64,000 nucleotides of DNA from Paenibacillus sedimenti (GCF_014534655.1 NZ_JACVVD010000013.1:99001-163000); one strand, 5' to 3'. Numbered from the stretch's first letter, positions 7,510-17,399 are shown. Translations and numbers: made by a program. The notes: generated by a model not told the origin, from the sequence alone.

Positions 7510-9540
7510 CTAATCACTGATCAATTTAGTTACACCTTGATACAAATATCCATGAATATGATCCTTTAGTTCTGGGTAAGCCCGATAAACATTGTCTGTT
7601 AAATTCGACTTTTTCAATATACTTTTTTGGCTAACTGAATTACCCATTTTAATTAATTCATTAATTGCTTCTTTAACCATAATTTTATATTGCTCTAGCT
7701 TGATTTTACTAATTCTTTCTTTATCGAGGTCTACCAACTTCACTATATATTTATACAAATCAGGATGGTTCTTCATTAAAAAGGTATGTGAATACCCTAT
7801 ATATTGATAAAGCTCTTTACTTAAAATAGGTTTATCTTCTTTGAATTTATGATTGCAAAATCCCTTGATTTTCCCGTATAATATTTTCTTCTCACTCTTT
7901 ATCATTCTAAGGTTCTGCTTCTCACCCGTCTTTATTATTTTTTCCGTGAGTCCATATTTTTTCAAAGTTTTTTTAGTGCTTTTAAGTTTTGAAGCAATAT
8001 GATTCACAGTAATTTTGACATTGTTCTTCAAGCATTTTTCTAGTTCAACATTAACTTTGGCTTCAAAGTCCTCTATTTTCTCAACCAAGTTTACATTAAG
8101 TGCATCAAAATGGAGGTAACTTTGGATTTCAGGCAAGTTCAAATAATAGTAAAATTCGCCCATCGTCCAATTATTCTTTTTTTGTGCTTGCCTAAAAAGA
8201 TTACCTCCGTCTTGAACAAGTCGCTCAAAAACAGCTAAAATATCGCCGTTAGAATCAATAGGTTTTTTGACATTTAATTTTTTCGGTAATAATTTATAAT
8301 TGCACGCATATCCCAATAGATCATAAAATGCTTCTAATGAAAGTTTAAAATGCTCTCTATTCTTCTTAATCAAAGTTTCATTTGGATAAAAGTTAATAAA
8401 ACGTTCTATCAAATGCACCTTATCATCAGCTGCTTCCCAATGACCATCATTTCTCCTGTAACCATATTTCATATAACATTTCGTGCAAACAAAAGCTTTG
8501 GAATATCTGTTTCTACCCTTAAAATATTTAGATCGTTTCACCTTCTTCATGGATTCATTCGTTCTATAAGACTTGCACCATGGAGCTAAACAATTTCCAG
8601 CTACATCCGACGTTATTAAATAATGCCGGTTTAAAGATTCTATAAACATATTAGGTACTGTAATGTCCTTCAGGAAACCAATATCAATATTCAATTCCAT
8701 TATTATCTCAAAGAAATTTTCAATGGTTAAATTACCGGTCTTTTTAATTCCCCTTGCAAGCTCTATGATTCTTCTTATAGTTTTTTCACTATGAGCATTA
8801 TTAAACTCTTGGCGGTTAAACTCTTTTCCCTCACCATTCATGATGTATAGCAATATAATTGCAAGAGATCTTTCTCTATCAAACCCATCAATATTATTAA
8901 TTAAAATGTTGTTTGGATTAATAAGATATTGATAGTTTTTTATTAACAACCTTTGTTTTTCAATAAACTCCAGATCAGTTACTTTTGTATAGCTGCTCTT
9001 TAAAGAATGACTGCATTTATAACAAATGTCCTTGAGTTGAGTTGCTGTATTTAAATAAGGTTGTTCTGAATCGCAATTATTACACTTATTTTGCAATCTC
9101 ACCTCATGAACATCGCATATTTCAATATCTATTAATTGCCAATGTAATTTGAAAATACCTTTTTCTATGCATTTTGGGCAAAACCTTCGATACTTGTGTT
9201 CAATAATTTTGGTTATTCCAAGCTCTTTGTGTGCTTTTTCTTTGAAGTCTTTTTTTTCCATAAACTTAGAATACATAGAAGTAAATGTTGATGCTTCTAT
9301 GTATTCTTCGGGTCGATTTAGTAAAATTGATAGCATTGATGTATCTAGAATATAAGCAGGCATTACATCGAGGTAATAGTTATAACGGGAATCATATCTT
9401 TTAAATGTACCCTTGTTTAGACTCCCGAATATTTCCGTATATTCTGTATTATTTAAACTCCCAATTCGAAGTAAATAACTTGAAAAAGATTCTTCTTCTT
9501 TAATCTTTGGCCTAATAGTAAACCTTCTCAATTCAGCCAC
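7510..9540 (-). CDS. tniQ: TniQ/TnsD-family target-selection protein
   Basis: 676 residues from GTG at 9540. The N-terminal EEESFSSYLLRIGSLN is the TniQ signature (ESxxSYLxRLA), followed by zinc-ligand clusters CPKC (about 120), CDVH, CNNC and CYKC, then a second zinc module CLAPWC ... CTKC near 320-360 shared with its neighbour. In Tn7-like systems TniQ/TnsD proteins choose the target and recruit TnsC. It starts 5 bp after the stop of the second TniQ gene (9546-11351) and is last in the tns operon. The stop is TAG (7510-7512) and the frame stays open for 66 more codons to a TGA at 7309; whether that tail is ever translated is unknown. One of the two TniQ proteins may recognise glmS. Confidence 0.85.
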   Translation of the reverse strand: MAELRRFTIRPKIKEEESFSSYLLRIGSLNNTEYTEIFGSLNKGTFKRYDSRYNYYLDVMPAYILDTSMLSILLNRPEEYIEASTFTSMYSKFMEKKDFKEKAHKELGITKIIEHKYRRFCPKCIEKGIFKLHWQLIDIEICDVHEVRLQNKCNNCDSEQPYLNTATQLKDICYKCSHSLKSSYTKVTDLEFIEKQRLLIKNYQYLINPNNILINNIDGFDRERSLAIILLYIMNGEGKEFNRQEFNNAHSEKTIRRIIELARGIKKTGNLTIENFFEIIMELNIDIGFLKDITVPNMFIESLNRHYLITSDVAGNCLAPWCKSYRTNESMKKVKRSKYFKGRNRYSKAFVCTKCYMKYGYRRNDGHWEAADDKVHLIERFINFYPNETLIKKNREHFKLSLEAFYDLLGYACNYKLLPKKLNVKKPIDSNGDILAVFERLVQDGGNLFRQAQKKNNWTMGEFYYYLNLPEIQSYLHFDALNVNLVEKIEDFEAKVNVELEKCLKNNVKITVNHIASKLKSTKKTLKKYGLTEKIIKTGEKQNLRMIKSEKKILYGKIKGFCNHKFKEDKPILSKELYQYIGYSHTFLMKNHPDLYKYIVKLVDLDKERISKIKLEQYKIMVKEAINELIKMGNSVSQKSILKKSNLTDNVYRAYPELKDHIHGYLYQGVTKLISD

Positions 9541-9545
9541 TACCT

Positions 9546-11351
9546 TTATAACTCCTCTCCGGATACTTTCAATTTTTGATTATGATCCATCCTCCTTCTT
9601 CCAATATAAGCTGTTATTTCTGGTGCAACCCTCCATAAAACGGTTCTTTGGAATTCTATATGTTTATAAATTTCAGCCGCACTCAACTTTGTATTAATGT
9701 TATTCAACAAGAAATCATCGACCTTAGAATATATAAGCGTCTTTTTTTCTAATATACTTTTCACTTTTTGTTTTTCCTTCATCTTGGAAATTACTTTATT
9801 ACACCCCCAGTATCTTATGGTTTCAGCACAAACGCCTAATTTTTCACATACTGTTTTTAATGAGATCTCCTCATCTTGTTCATACATACATTTTAACAAC
9901 TCAATTATTTCATGCTTTTTATCCGGTTTTATTTCAATAACTTTCACATCTTTCTTATTCAAAGTTTGAATAACCCTAATGTGATATCGATAGGATAAGT
10001 AGTCATTAATATTTCCCCATAGATCCCAATTACTTATCACTTTAATTGTTTCACCCTTATCAATAGCCTTTATAAATTGACTCAATAAATCCTCATTAAT
10101 TACGAATCCATTTTGATAGTCCAAATCTTGAAAAGCACTCCTACTGCGAAAGTATGCCATACTTCTTCTGACTTTATCAGTTGTTAATCCTGTTTTTAAA
10201 ACGAGCTCATTTAGACTTGGTTTTTCAAATACCTGTTCATTTAGTTTGTTAAATGCTTCAATAAAATATGTTCTTTCTTCAAGCTGATCCTCCTCATTTA
10301 TGGCATACTCACAACCGCACGTATTACACACTAAATAGTATTTTAAAATATTACCGCTAGCTCTTCGTTTCAATGATTTCCCTGTTTTCATGAGCGATCC
10401 TGATTTCTTATAAGATGCGCACCAGGGTGCAAGACAGAACAATTCATCCTTCAATAACTTTTTTTTATAATTAATTGCTTCACGGAAAATGTTTGGCAAT
10501 TCCAATTTCAAAAATCCCCTTAGCCCTATTTCATTATCTTTTAAAACAGACAATAAAAAAGTTATGTGGAGCGCCCTTTCGTGAGCAAGACTTTGACGTG
10601 CATGTTGTAACAATGTTGGAAGAGAACCCGGTCTTCTCATGTTATTTTCAATCACATTTAAGTCTAGATGTTCTTTTTGATTATTGAGAAGAAATAGAAT
10701 ACGTAAAGCTACTTCATACGTTTGAATTGGTGTATCGTGATTGTTTATTAGATATTCCCAGGTGGCAGAGTACCAAGATTCATTTTCAAGATTTTCTTCG
10801 TCAATTCTTTGGGAAATCCGACTATCACATAAGCTATTTTCACAATATGGGCATTCTCCTATAACAGAGATATCTTTGTACTTAATCTCTTCATTACAAA
10901 AACTACATTTCTGTAATAACTTATCTCCATGTTTTATACAGCCATTTATATGATCAATCCTCCATAACAAACGGTTATATTTTTTTTCTTCAAAACACTT
11001 TGGACAATAATGCAAATTTTCACGAATTATACCGGATAACAACCTTGACCGTTCTATTTCCTTACTTCCACAAAATAACCTTTGTACATTGTATAAGGTG
11101 CAATCAAGTAAAACTCCCTCACTAACATTAACGTATTCGCTCAACCTTTTTACATTAATAGTATTTATTGGAGCGGAATCAATTAAATTAATGTCATTCC
11201 ATTGAGCATAATGAGCGGTATAATTGACTTTTAATGAGTTCCAAAGCTGTAGCATTTTAGTTCCATTAAAGGAAGCTAATCGATATAAATAACTAGATAA
11301 TGACTCATCTTGATAAGGTTTTACTCTTACTGTAAATACTCTATGGTTCAA
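9546..11351 (-). CDS. tniQ: TniQ/TnsD-family target-selection protein
   Basis: 601 residues from a TTG at 11351 preceded by GAGGAGAG. The N terminus VKPYQDESLSSYLYRLASF is the TniQ signature; zinc clusters CPKC, CIKH, CSFC and CPYC follow by about residue 175, then CLAPWC ... CNTCGC near 310-350. The middle and C-terminal parts contain HTH-like segments. Paralogue of the protein at 7510-9540, with the same domain order but shorter. It acts with TnsC to direct insertion; two TniQ proteins in one operon suggest two target pathways. Separated from tnsC by a 113-bp AT-rich gap containing repeated TATATAC stretches. Confidence 0.85.
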   Translation of the reverse strand: MNHRVFTVRVKPYQDESLSSYLYRLASFNGTKMLQLWNSLKVNYTAHYAQWNDINLIDSAPINTINVKRLSEYVNVSEGVLLDCTLYNVQRLFCGSKEIERSRLLSGIIRENLHYCPKCFEEKKYNRLLWRIDHINGCIKHGDKLLQKCSFCNEEIKYKDISVIGECPYCENSLCDSRISQRIDEENLENESWYSATWEYLINNHDTPIQTYEVALRILFLLNNQKEHLDLNVIENNMRRPGSLPTLLQHARQSLAHERALHITFLLSVLKDNEIGLRGFLKLELPNIFREAINYKKKLLKDELFCLAPWCASYKKSGSLMKTGKSLKRRASGNILKYYLVCNTCGCEYAINEEDQLEERTYFIEAFNKLNEQVFEKPSLNELVLKTGLTTDKVRRSMAYFRSRSAFQDLDYQNGFVINEDLLSQFIKAIDKGETIKVISNWDLWGNINDYLSYRYHIRVIQTLNKKDVKVIEIKPDKKHEIIELLKCMYEQDEEISLKTVCEKLGVCAETIRYWGCNKVISKMKEKQKVKSILEKKTLIYSKVDDFLLNNINTKLSAAEIYKHIEFQRTVLWRVAPEITAYIGRRRMDHNQKLKVSGEEL

Positions 11352-11464
11352 TTACACCACTCTCCTCAAAAGGGTTACTATCTTTATTCCCCTTTTGAAG
11401 AGATATATACTTTGATATATACTTTTATATATACTATTTTATATACCAATAGATGTACTTAATT

Positions 11465-12373
11465 TTACTTTTTACTGTTTTTTTTGTTTTTATCTATATC
11501 GTCATCTAATGCATCACCCAGTATGATTTGGTAAGCTTCTTCTAAAACTTCTTCATCAAATTGCAAATTATTGAAATCATCAAATCCCTCATCAAGCACC
11601 CCTAATAAGCTAAATGCTTCTATAAGTAATGGTGTTATATAGCCAACCTTTCCTTTACTCATAGCATGAATGTATTGAGCTACTCCAGCTTCTTTATCCC
11701 ATAAATATAAGTCTTTTGGGGGATCCAATTGTTCCTCAATTTGCTTTAAGAAGTTGCAAAATTCTTCATTACACGTTTCAAATCTTGTTAATGTTTTTGG
11801 TCTATATCTTGATCGATATTGTTCATCGAGTGTCCTTAATTCTTTTGATTCAGGTGTCCCCATAAGCACTTGTGGTACTTTGGTCTTATTAGCCATTTGT
11901 TTAATGCTATCCATTGCTGTTTTATTATTAATTGGAGAAGTAATAATATTATTAATTTCATCGAAAATTATAAGTTTGACCCCTTGCTTTTCTATTAATT
12001 CGTAAGCTTTATCCTTTAAATCATTTACGCTCGGTCTGCCCGATAATCTAGGAGAACCTAGTGAGTCTAGCACTTCATGATAAAATTCCATAAGTGTAAA
12101 TGGATGTGGTATCTCCACCAATATTATTGGTGTTTTGTCAATTTCAGTACCTTCTTCATCCACCTCCACATACATCTGATACTTTTCTAAGAACTTTTCT
12201 GCCATTGTTGATTTGCCTACGTTAGAACTTCCCATAATGAAAAGATGTCTAGTTTTTCCTGGTCGCTTCATCATTGATTCGAACGTCTTATATATGGTTT
12301 TTATTTGAGGATGTTCTATATTTAAATTAAGTAAACGTTCAGCAAAAGGATGGTAGCTTGCATTATTAAGCAT
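11465..12373 (-). CDS. tnsC: TnsC/TniB-type AAA+ ATPase of Tn7-like transposon
   Basis: 302 residues. Walker A GSSNVGKST at 48-56 and Walker B LIIFDE at 134-139 identify an AAA+ ATPase of the TniB/TnsC type; length is near TniB (about 300) and well short of Tn7 TnsC. The family polymerises on DNA and couples the TniQ/TnsD target selector to the TnsB transposase. Its ATG overlaps the tnsB stop by 8 bp and sits 10 nt after GGGGG, so the two are translationally linked. A strongly acidic tail (LDDDID) ends the protein. Confidence 0.9.
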   Translation of the reverse strand: MLNNASYHPFAERLLNLNIEHPQIKTIYKTFESMMKRPGKTRHLFIMGSSNVGKSTMAEKFLEKYQMYVEVDEEGTEIDKTPIILVEIPHPFTLMEFYHEVLDSLGSPRLSGRPSVNDLKDKAYELIEKQGVKLIIFDEINNIITSPINNKTAMDSIKQMANKTKVPQVLMGTPESKELRTLDEQYRSRYRPKTLTRFETCNEEFCNFLKQIEEQLDPPKDLYLWDKEAGVAQYIHAMSKGKVGYITPLLIEAFSLLGVLDEGFDDFNNLQFDEEVLEEAYQIILGDALDDDIDKNKKNSKK

Positions 12374-14441
12374 TAGTTTTCAACCCCCTTTTTTCCCTCG
12401 CCTTTTTAGCCATCATCTTCAACTCATATAATGTTGGGTCTGAGTTTGATGAAGAAATAGCTTCTGGCCGCTTCACCTCAACCTGAAGACCCAATCGTTC
12501 AGTTTGCTGCCTTGTTTTCCTGTTTTTCTTATACATGCGATCAATATCATCTCTTAACTTTTCCTTCGCCTTTAGGACTTCCTGACTGCTCGGAATCGAT
12601 TTTAAGCTATTTTTTTCTCTAGTAATTTCAATTATTTTTTTGTAAGTAAATCTATTGATTCCTTTTAGGGAATCTGCAGATGGATTAACTGCCCCAACTT
12701 CTATATACCGTGCTGAATCAGGTAGTTGGATATATATTTTTGATATATCGTCATCATCATACTTCACCTTGTATTTGACTTTGCTTTTATCAATAAGATG
12801 TGTAAGTTCAGGGGATTTATAGCGTACATTTTCTAGCGTCACACCATCCCTTGTATAAGGCTTCATTTCCGATGGTAATAATTCAATCTTAAATAATTCT
12901 TCATCCTCTTCAGCAATAAATTCTGGATAACCTCTTTTCTTCAATCCGTTGATGTACCTGGAGATTGGATTTTCAACATCTAAAGGAAGGCCTCGATGTG
13001 TCTCAAACGGATATATATCCGTGAAATATCTGATTAATATTTCTCTAACATTCTCTAGGGTTAATGCTGCATTTGCCTCTGGGTCATACTCCCCTAAGTC
13101 AGCAACACTACTTTTTCGTGTTCCATCCAAGGTATGAATCCATTTTGAATTAACCGTCCGAAATAGACGTTCAATTGTACCGCCGTAACGAGGTGTTGAT
13201 CTTGGTCTATATCTAACGTTTGATTTTAGGGTTTCATTAATTAATCGCTTGATTTTATAATTATTAAACTCTGACCCGTTATCCATTTGAATAATATCCG
13301 GGACACCAAATACATCCCATTCGTAAGTAGTATTGTAATTGTCCTTTGTTCTCTTAAATAAGACTCCTTGTTGAATCGCTTTTCTTACTCTATTTGCGGA
13401 AGGCGGTTCGAAGGACAAATACATACACCAGATCATCCTACTATAAACATCAATTCCTAATGTTAAGAACGGACGACCTATTACTAATCCACTTTCCCCA
13501 TCTATCACATCTAAATCCAATGGCGTATGGTCGATTTCGACAATATGTAGTGGGTATAATGCTTCTTGATTGGCATGCCCTCTCTCTACAGGATCATACT
13601 TCTCATTACCCCTCTTTCCTTCGCGTGCCCTTTCTTTTGTTCGGTCTGAGATTCTACCCAATAATTTATATATGGTTTCTGTTTTTAGTGGTTCAAGCCC
13701 CTCCTTTAAGCATTTAATTTGAATCAATTCAATGACAGCACTTTTATCTTTCTTTTGCACAGTCAAATAATGATTTTCTAGTACTTCTTTGATAATGGGA
13801 ATATATTTTTCATCTTTGCGGAAAGCAATCGTTTCTAGTACCCAATCTGGATCGTTTGGGTGACAAAGATCAATTTTTCTATTGTCTGAGCGATATTGAT
13901 ACCCTGTTCCTGCCTTTGAAACCAGTCCTTCCTCACCTCGGTTGTTATCCCCACCTGCCGCTTTGCGGAAATCGGTTAAATAACGATAAATTGTTCTATC
14001 CGAAACCCCATATTTTTTTGCTATTAGACCAATTAATTCTGTTTGATTTAACATTTCCACATTTTCGTCTGATTTTAGGTATTCTCGATAATGATCCATA
14101 AATTCGTAATATGAAGTAAACTTACCTTCCTTAATTTTTTCTAGCACAAGAATTGGCTTTATCATTTCAAATCTCTCGGATATTTCCATTCTTTTTTTCT
14201 CAGGCAAGTTATCTAAGATGGCGGTGTATTGTTCGTTCTCTTTTTCAATTCTCTTTACCATTGTTTTGCTTGCTTTAAATGACGGATTCAATACCAGCTC
14301 TGAGAAACTGATAGAAATTGCTTCTCCGTCACTATCAACCCTTTTGATAGCTACATTAGGTGGATCTATTGACATAACAATATATGTCTTAGCAAAATAC
14401 ATTAACTTTGAGTTAACTTTTAATTCATTCAGCTTCATCAT
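12366..14441 (-). CDS. tnsB: TnsB/TniA-type DDE transposase
   Basis: 691 residues from the ATG at 14441. An N-terminal HTH region (about 135-165, LIAKKYGVSDRTIYRYL) binds ends; the RNase H-fold core has D304 (HIVEIDHTPLD), D387 (IIQMDNGSEF) and E424 (PRYGGTIERLFRTVN), so the DDE triad is complete. A Mu-type C-terminal barrel (AVNPSADSLKGINRF) and a basic tail that should contact TnsC follow. It joins and cuts the 3' transposon ends. It overlaps the decayed tnsA upstream and tnsC downstream. Intact, so this machinery may still be active without TnsA. Confidence 0.92.
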   Translation of the reverse strand: MMKLNELKVNSKLMYFAKTYIVMSIDPPNVAIKRVDSDGEAISISFSELVLNPSFKASKTMVKRIEKENEQYTAILDNLPEKKRMEISERFEMIKPILVLEKIKEGKFTSYYEFMDHYREYLKSDENVEMLNQTELIGLIAKKYGVSDRTIYRYLTDFRKAAGGDNNRGEEGLVSKAGTGYQYRSDNRKIDLCHPNDPDWVLETIAFRKDEKYIPIIKEVLENHYLTVQKKDKSAVIELIQIKCLKEGLEPLKTETIYKLLGRISDRTKERAREGKRGNEKYDPVERGHANQEALYPLHIVEIDHTPLDLDVIDGESGLVIGRPFLTLGIDVYSRMIWCMYLSFEPPSANRVRKAIQQGVLFKRTKDNYNTTYEWDVFGVPDIIQMDNGSEFNNYKIKRLINETLKSNVRYRPRSTPRYGGTIERLFRTVNSKWIHTLDGTRKSSVADLGEYDPEANAALTLENVREILIRYFTDIYPFETHRGLPLDVENPISRYINGLKKRGYPEFIAEEDEELFKIELLPSEMKPYTRDGVTLENVRYKSPELTHLIDKSKVKYKVKYDDDDISKIYIQLPDSARYIEVGAVNPSADSLKGINRFTYKKIIEITREKNSLKSIPSSQEVLKAKEKLRDDIDRMYKKNRKTRQQTERLGLQVEVKRPEAISSSNSDPTLYELKMMAKKAREKRGLKTNA

Positions 14442-14991
14442 TATCACCTTCTTCTAAAACAAATCGATCTATTTGTTCTAATAAAGAGCCCATTGAAATC
14501 TCACTGTATTCATCTATGTCTTGATATATATTGGTTGTGAATATCCCTTTCGCTATCAAGTGATAAATAACAGGTAAAATAAATAAAGGGGATATTTGTG
14601 TCGAAAAACTCTTTGCCAGATCTATAATTGCTATTTTCCCCATATACCTCAACCTCATCTCGACAATCGGAATCCATTCATCAAACCATTTCCGTCTTTT
14701 TAAAGCACCATGTAAAGACTTAATGTTGCGTAAAATTTTATCGGGAATTTGTTTTGGGTATATAACCTTATAATCCCAACCATTTATTACAGCGTATTTA
14801 TCACATCTTCTATTTACTAACTCATGTTTTGGTGTTGTAATTGGATTTTCCTACTCAACCGTTCTATCCATTTTCACACTATTAAAAGACCCAATTAGAT
14901 TGTGGATCTTCCAACTCAACTTATTATTTACTTTACGTTTCGGAGCAAACTCTTTATCTTCTTCAATCCAACTTTTGGAATCCCAATTCAT
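14425..14991 (-). pseudogene. tnsA: tnsA endonuclease remnant (internal deletion and TAG)
   Basis: ATG at 14991 starts NWDSKSWIEEDKEFAPKRK and continues NLIGSFNSVKMDRTVE, which resembles the TnsA N terminus. A TAG at 14851-14853 interrupts the frame. The same frame then jumps to the TnsA C-terminal part (LVNRRCDKYAVINGWDYKV, KRRKWFDEWIPIVEMRLRYM, LFILPVIYHLIAKGIF). Total is 188 codons where TnsA has about 240-270, so the catalytic core (second acidic residue and lysine) is deleted. The loss of TnsA should remove 5'-strand cleavage and favour replicative cointegrate formation. The order tnsA-tnsB-tnsC-tniQ-tniQ is as in Tn7. Confidence 0.8.
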
Positions 14992-15011
14992 GTCTTTCTT
15001 CCTTCCATAAA

Positions 15012-15872
15012 TCAAGTTCTTTGGTTTTCTTTAATGGGCATAAGTTTGATCCATTTGTTGTGAATCTTCGCATATGCAATTTTTATATCCTGTGGATCAA
15101 ATTTCACCTCAACCTTGTTCCGGCTTGCAATTTGATTCTCAAATTCATGCGATGAGTAGAAAATATTATTAACTCTAACTCCCTTTTCCGGCATGGCCAC
15201 TCTTTTCCCTCCTTTTATTCTTGGGCAAGTCAGAATCTCAAAATCGCCGTTATATACAATTTCTTTAGCAGTCATATCAAATGTGGGTTTTTTTCCATCG
15301 CAAGTATCATCAAACCACTGATTTAAAATCCCGCACAAGTCTTCCAAAGAGTATCTAACTGTATTAGGTTTCCATTCCTTTAGACTTATCCTGGGAAGGC
15401 TATAAAGGAAATTTGCAGTATTTAAATTAATGACCTCATGCCTGCAAATAGTTTTTGGTTTTCTCAACACCGTACAATTGCATATTGCACATAATTCCTT
15501 TAGCTCTTCACTATAAAACTCTTTCTCATTGTCTAATACAATCGTTTCAGGAAGTCTCGAGTGTTTCTTTATGCACTCTCGCAATACCATCAAGCATGAT
15601 ACATGTGATGGTGGATCCATACTCAAATTTACCGCTATTGCTTTTTTTGAGTATTCATCTGTTAAAAGTGTCACCCATGGTCTACCTAGTATCTTATTCG
15701 TCTTTGAACAAACTATTTCCATGTCCAAAAGTGTATTTTCAATATAGCCTTTCTCAAAGGGCCGATTACCAAGGGATTGGGGTTTATCTAGGCCCTTGTC
15801 AAAGACTCGTTTTATGTCTTTCTGCATTCTGATATTTTCCCCATTTCTTTTTTCGCCTCTAAAGAACCTCAT
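15012..15872 (-). pseudogene. TnsB-like transposase, N-terminally truncated with damaged core
   Basis: 286 codons with parts of a second TnsB: LLDMEIV (first catalytic D), GRPWVTLLTDEYSKKAIAV, VLDNEKEFYS (second D), then RKPKTICRHEVINLNTANF where an intact protein would have the GG-xxE motif, so the catalytic Glu segment is missing. The Mu-type C-terminal barrel (KGVRVNNIFYSSHEFENQ) follows. The N-terminal end-binding region is absent. It shares strand and order with the tns genes and lies just upstream of tnsA. It is probably a relic of another, related element. Confidence 0.7.
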
Positions 15873-16008
15873 AGATTTTCAACTCCCATTTATTTATTGT
15901 ATTGATTCTTTGTTAAAAACTTCAGCTGCAATATATTAATCTTAATTATTGATCATTATCCAAGGAAGATTTAATGGACTTTCTCCTATGTACAAGTAAT
16001 GATAAATA

Positions 16009-16168
16009 CCTTCCTCATTAATGGCGAACAAAAGCGATTTTTTTCTTTGATCTACATTTAATGCTACACACCTCCCTGAGTAATGGCGAACAAAAGCGAT
16101 TTTTTCTTTGATCTACATTTAATGCTACACACCTCCCTGAGTAATGGCGAACAAAAGCGATTTTTTTG
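16009..16168. repeat. 61/62-bp tandem repeat, about 2.5 copies
   Basis: The motif TAATGGCGAACAAAAGCGAT occurs at 16019, 16081 and 16142, each followed by a T-run. The intervening TCTTTGATCTACATTTAATG and CTACACACCTCCCTGAG segment is present in full twice, giving periods of 62 and 61 bp. It lies between two tnsB fragments. It may be a set of TnsB sites from another element end or a duplicated leader; on the minus strand each unit contains GGGAGGTG, like a ribosome binding site. Not a CRISPR: no constant repeat with variable spacers. Confidence 0.85.
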
Positions 16169-16180
16169 CGACGACTACAA

Positions 16181-16510
16181 TTAGTTCTCTTTAGATTTCC
16201 GATAATGTTGTCTTCTACTTTTTAGCTCTTGAATGGAACGAAAGTATTTTTCCAATTTGGAATTTTGATACATGCAATATTCAACGAGATAACAACTTTC
16301 CAGCTCCTCATCATTTTCCCCCTCTAAGAAAATCAGATTAAAATCAACTGGATTATACAAAATCTTTATATCCCAGCCACCAGAAATTTTAGCATTTTCA
16401 AACCAACGCTCGGAAATTGCCCGCGGGCATGAATAATATAAGTTCCGAAAATGAACTCCTTTTGGTGTTACCGTGGCAATTCCAGTTAATTGCATCGTAT
16501 CTTCTTGCAT
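16181..16510 (-). pseudogene. Fragment resembling TnsB C-terminal (Mu-type) barrel
   Basis: 109 residues. The segment TGIATVTPKGVHFRNLYYSC with GGWDIKILYNPVDFNLIFL resembles the C-terminal beta-barrel of Mu/TnsB transposases and aligns by pattern with KGVRVNNIFYSS in the fragment at 15012-15872. The tail ELKSRRQHYRKSKEN is basic. An ATG is available (16510), but no catalytic domain precedes it. It is probably a further tnsB relic; an independent small protein cannot be excluded. Confidence 0.55.
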
Positions 16511-16618
16511 TAGACTCCCTCCAAATCTTTTGTTATAGTCCTTTCATCTCCATTAATATCCTTATTGCTATATTTATTTATACATTTTTTATTGTAATTC
16601 GGATATTTTTAACGCAAA

Positions 16619-16648
16619 AAATGAACCAGTTAGCATAAACTGATTCAT
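16619..16648. terminator. Terminator-like hairpin
   Basis: GAACCAGTT and AACTGATTC arms with a short loop, flanked by an A-run on the left and CTTTT on the right, so it could work in either direction. It separates the transposase relics from the defence region. Confidence 0.5.
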
Positions 16649-16779
16649 CTTTTCAACTGTTGATCATCAAATACATCTATAAACCCATCCTCGTAGCTAA
16701 TTTTATTAGCCTGTACGGCTGCAACGGGCTGTTGTTTATATTAAATTTCTGTTGGTTTTTATCTGCCTCAGAGGAAACA

Positions 16780-17022
16780 TTACTCTTCACTCCCCAAAAG
16801 TCTATATACTCCTCTTGCCTCTCTAACAAGCAATCGGTACTCTGTCGGAACATTCGAAGAACTGTTGCCTCCATTCGCTTCCGAGACCATATCTGCCATA
16901 ACTGTGCCGATACCTCTATTGCTTACATTGCAATTTTCGGAGATCCAATCAGTAATCTCCTAAATACTACGTGAGTGGCCAAGAGCCCTAAATGCACTGA
17001 TCACTGCTTCATATTGTGTCAT
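16780..17022 (-). pseudogene. Small winged-helix-like protein with in-frame TAG
   Basis: ATG at 17022 follows GAGGTGAGTTGTT. The frame reads TQYEAVISAFRALGHSRSI, then TAG at 16960-16962, then EITDWISENCNVSNRGIGTV and MADMVSEANGGNSSSNVP to a stop at 16780. This pattern (helical DNA-binding start, IGTVMADMV, GGNSSS, GVYRLLG end) resembles small proteins common near restriction and defence genes. The stop falls in the first helix, and the frame is otherwise perfect. Confidence 0.5.
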
Positions 17023-17399
17023 AACAACTCACCTCTTCAACAATTAGGCTGGAGATACTTAGTTTTCACCTTGATAGTTCAGTTTGCCATGATAATGATT
17101 ATGAAAACTTATCTTACTAAGGTATACTTATTAGTTGGTGCTCTTCTAATTTTTCTTCGGATTCAGTATCGAAAATACATCTAAAACCCCCACCATTATA
17201 GCCATGAATTCGAAACAATCCTGGATTTTTTGCAAGGCACCGCTATGTGAGTTGTCAGAAGGAATAATCCTCTACCCTCTGGGAATGTTTTTATTGGAGG
17301 GTAACAGGTTGCATTTTCCAAGCTCCAAAGACCTGAAAAAATCCATTGCTTTTGACATTAGCCGTTACTCCTTTAGATATAAATTTAAAAATATGTCTG
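17023..17399. other. Region with decayed coding remnant
   Basis: No intact gene. On the minus strand an ATG at 17358 after AAAGGAGTAACGGCTA opens a 28-codon frame (SKAMDFFRSLELGKCNLLPS) ending in TAG at 17272. Coding-like text continues in other frames (YNGGGFRCIFDTESEEKLEE), suggesting a broken small gene downstream of the AAA+ operon. Confidence 0.35.

Noticed and set aside
16009..16168. Possible CRISPR array
   Set aside because: Only about 2.5 units of 61-62 bp, whole unit repeated with no variable spacers and no cas genes anywhere in the window.
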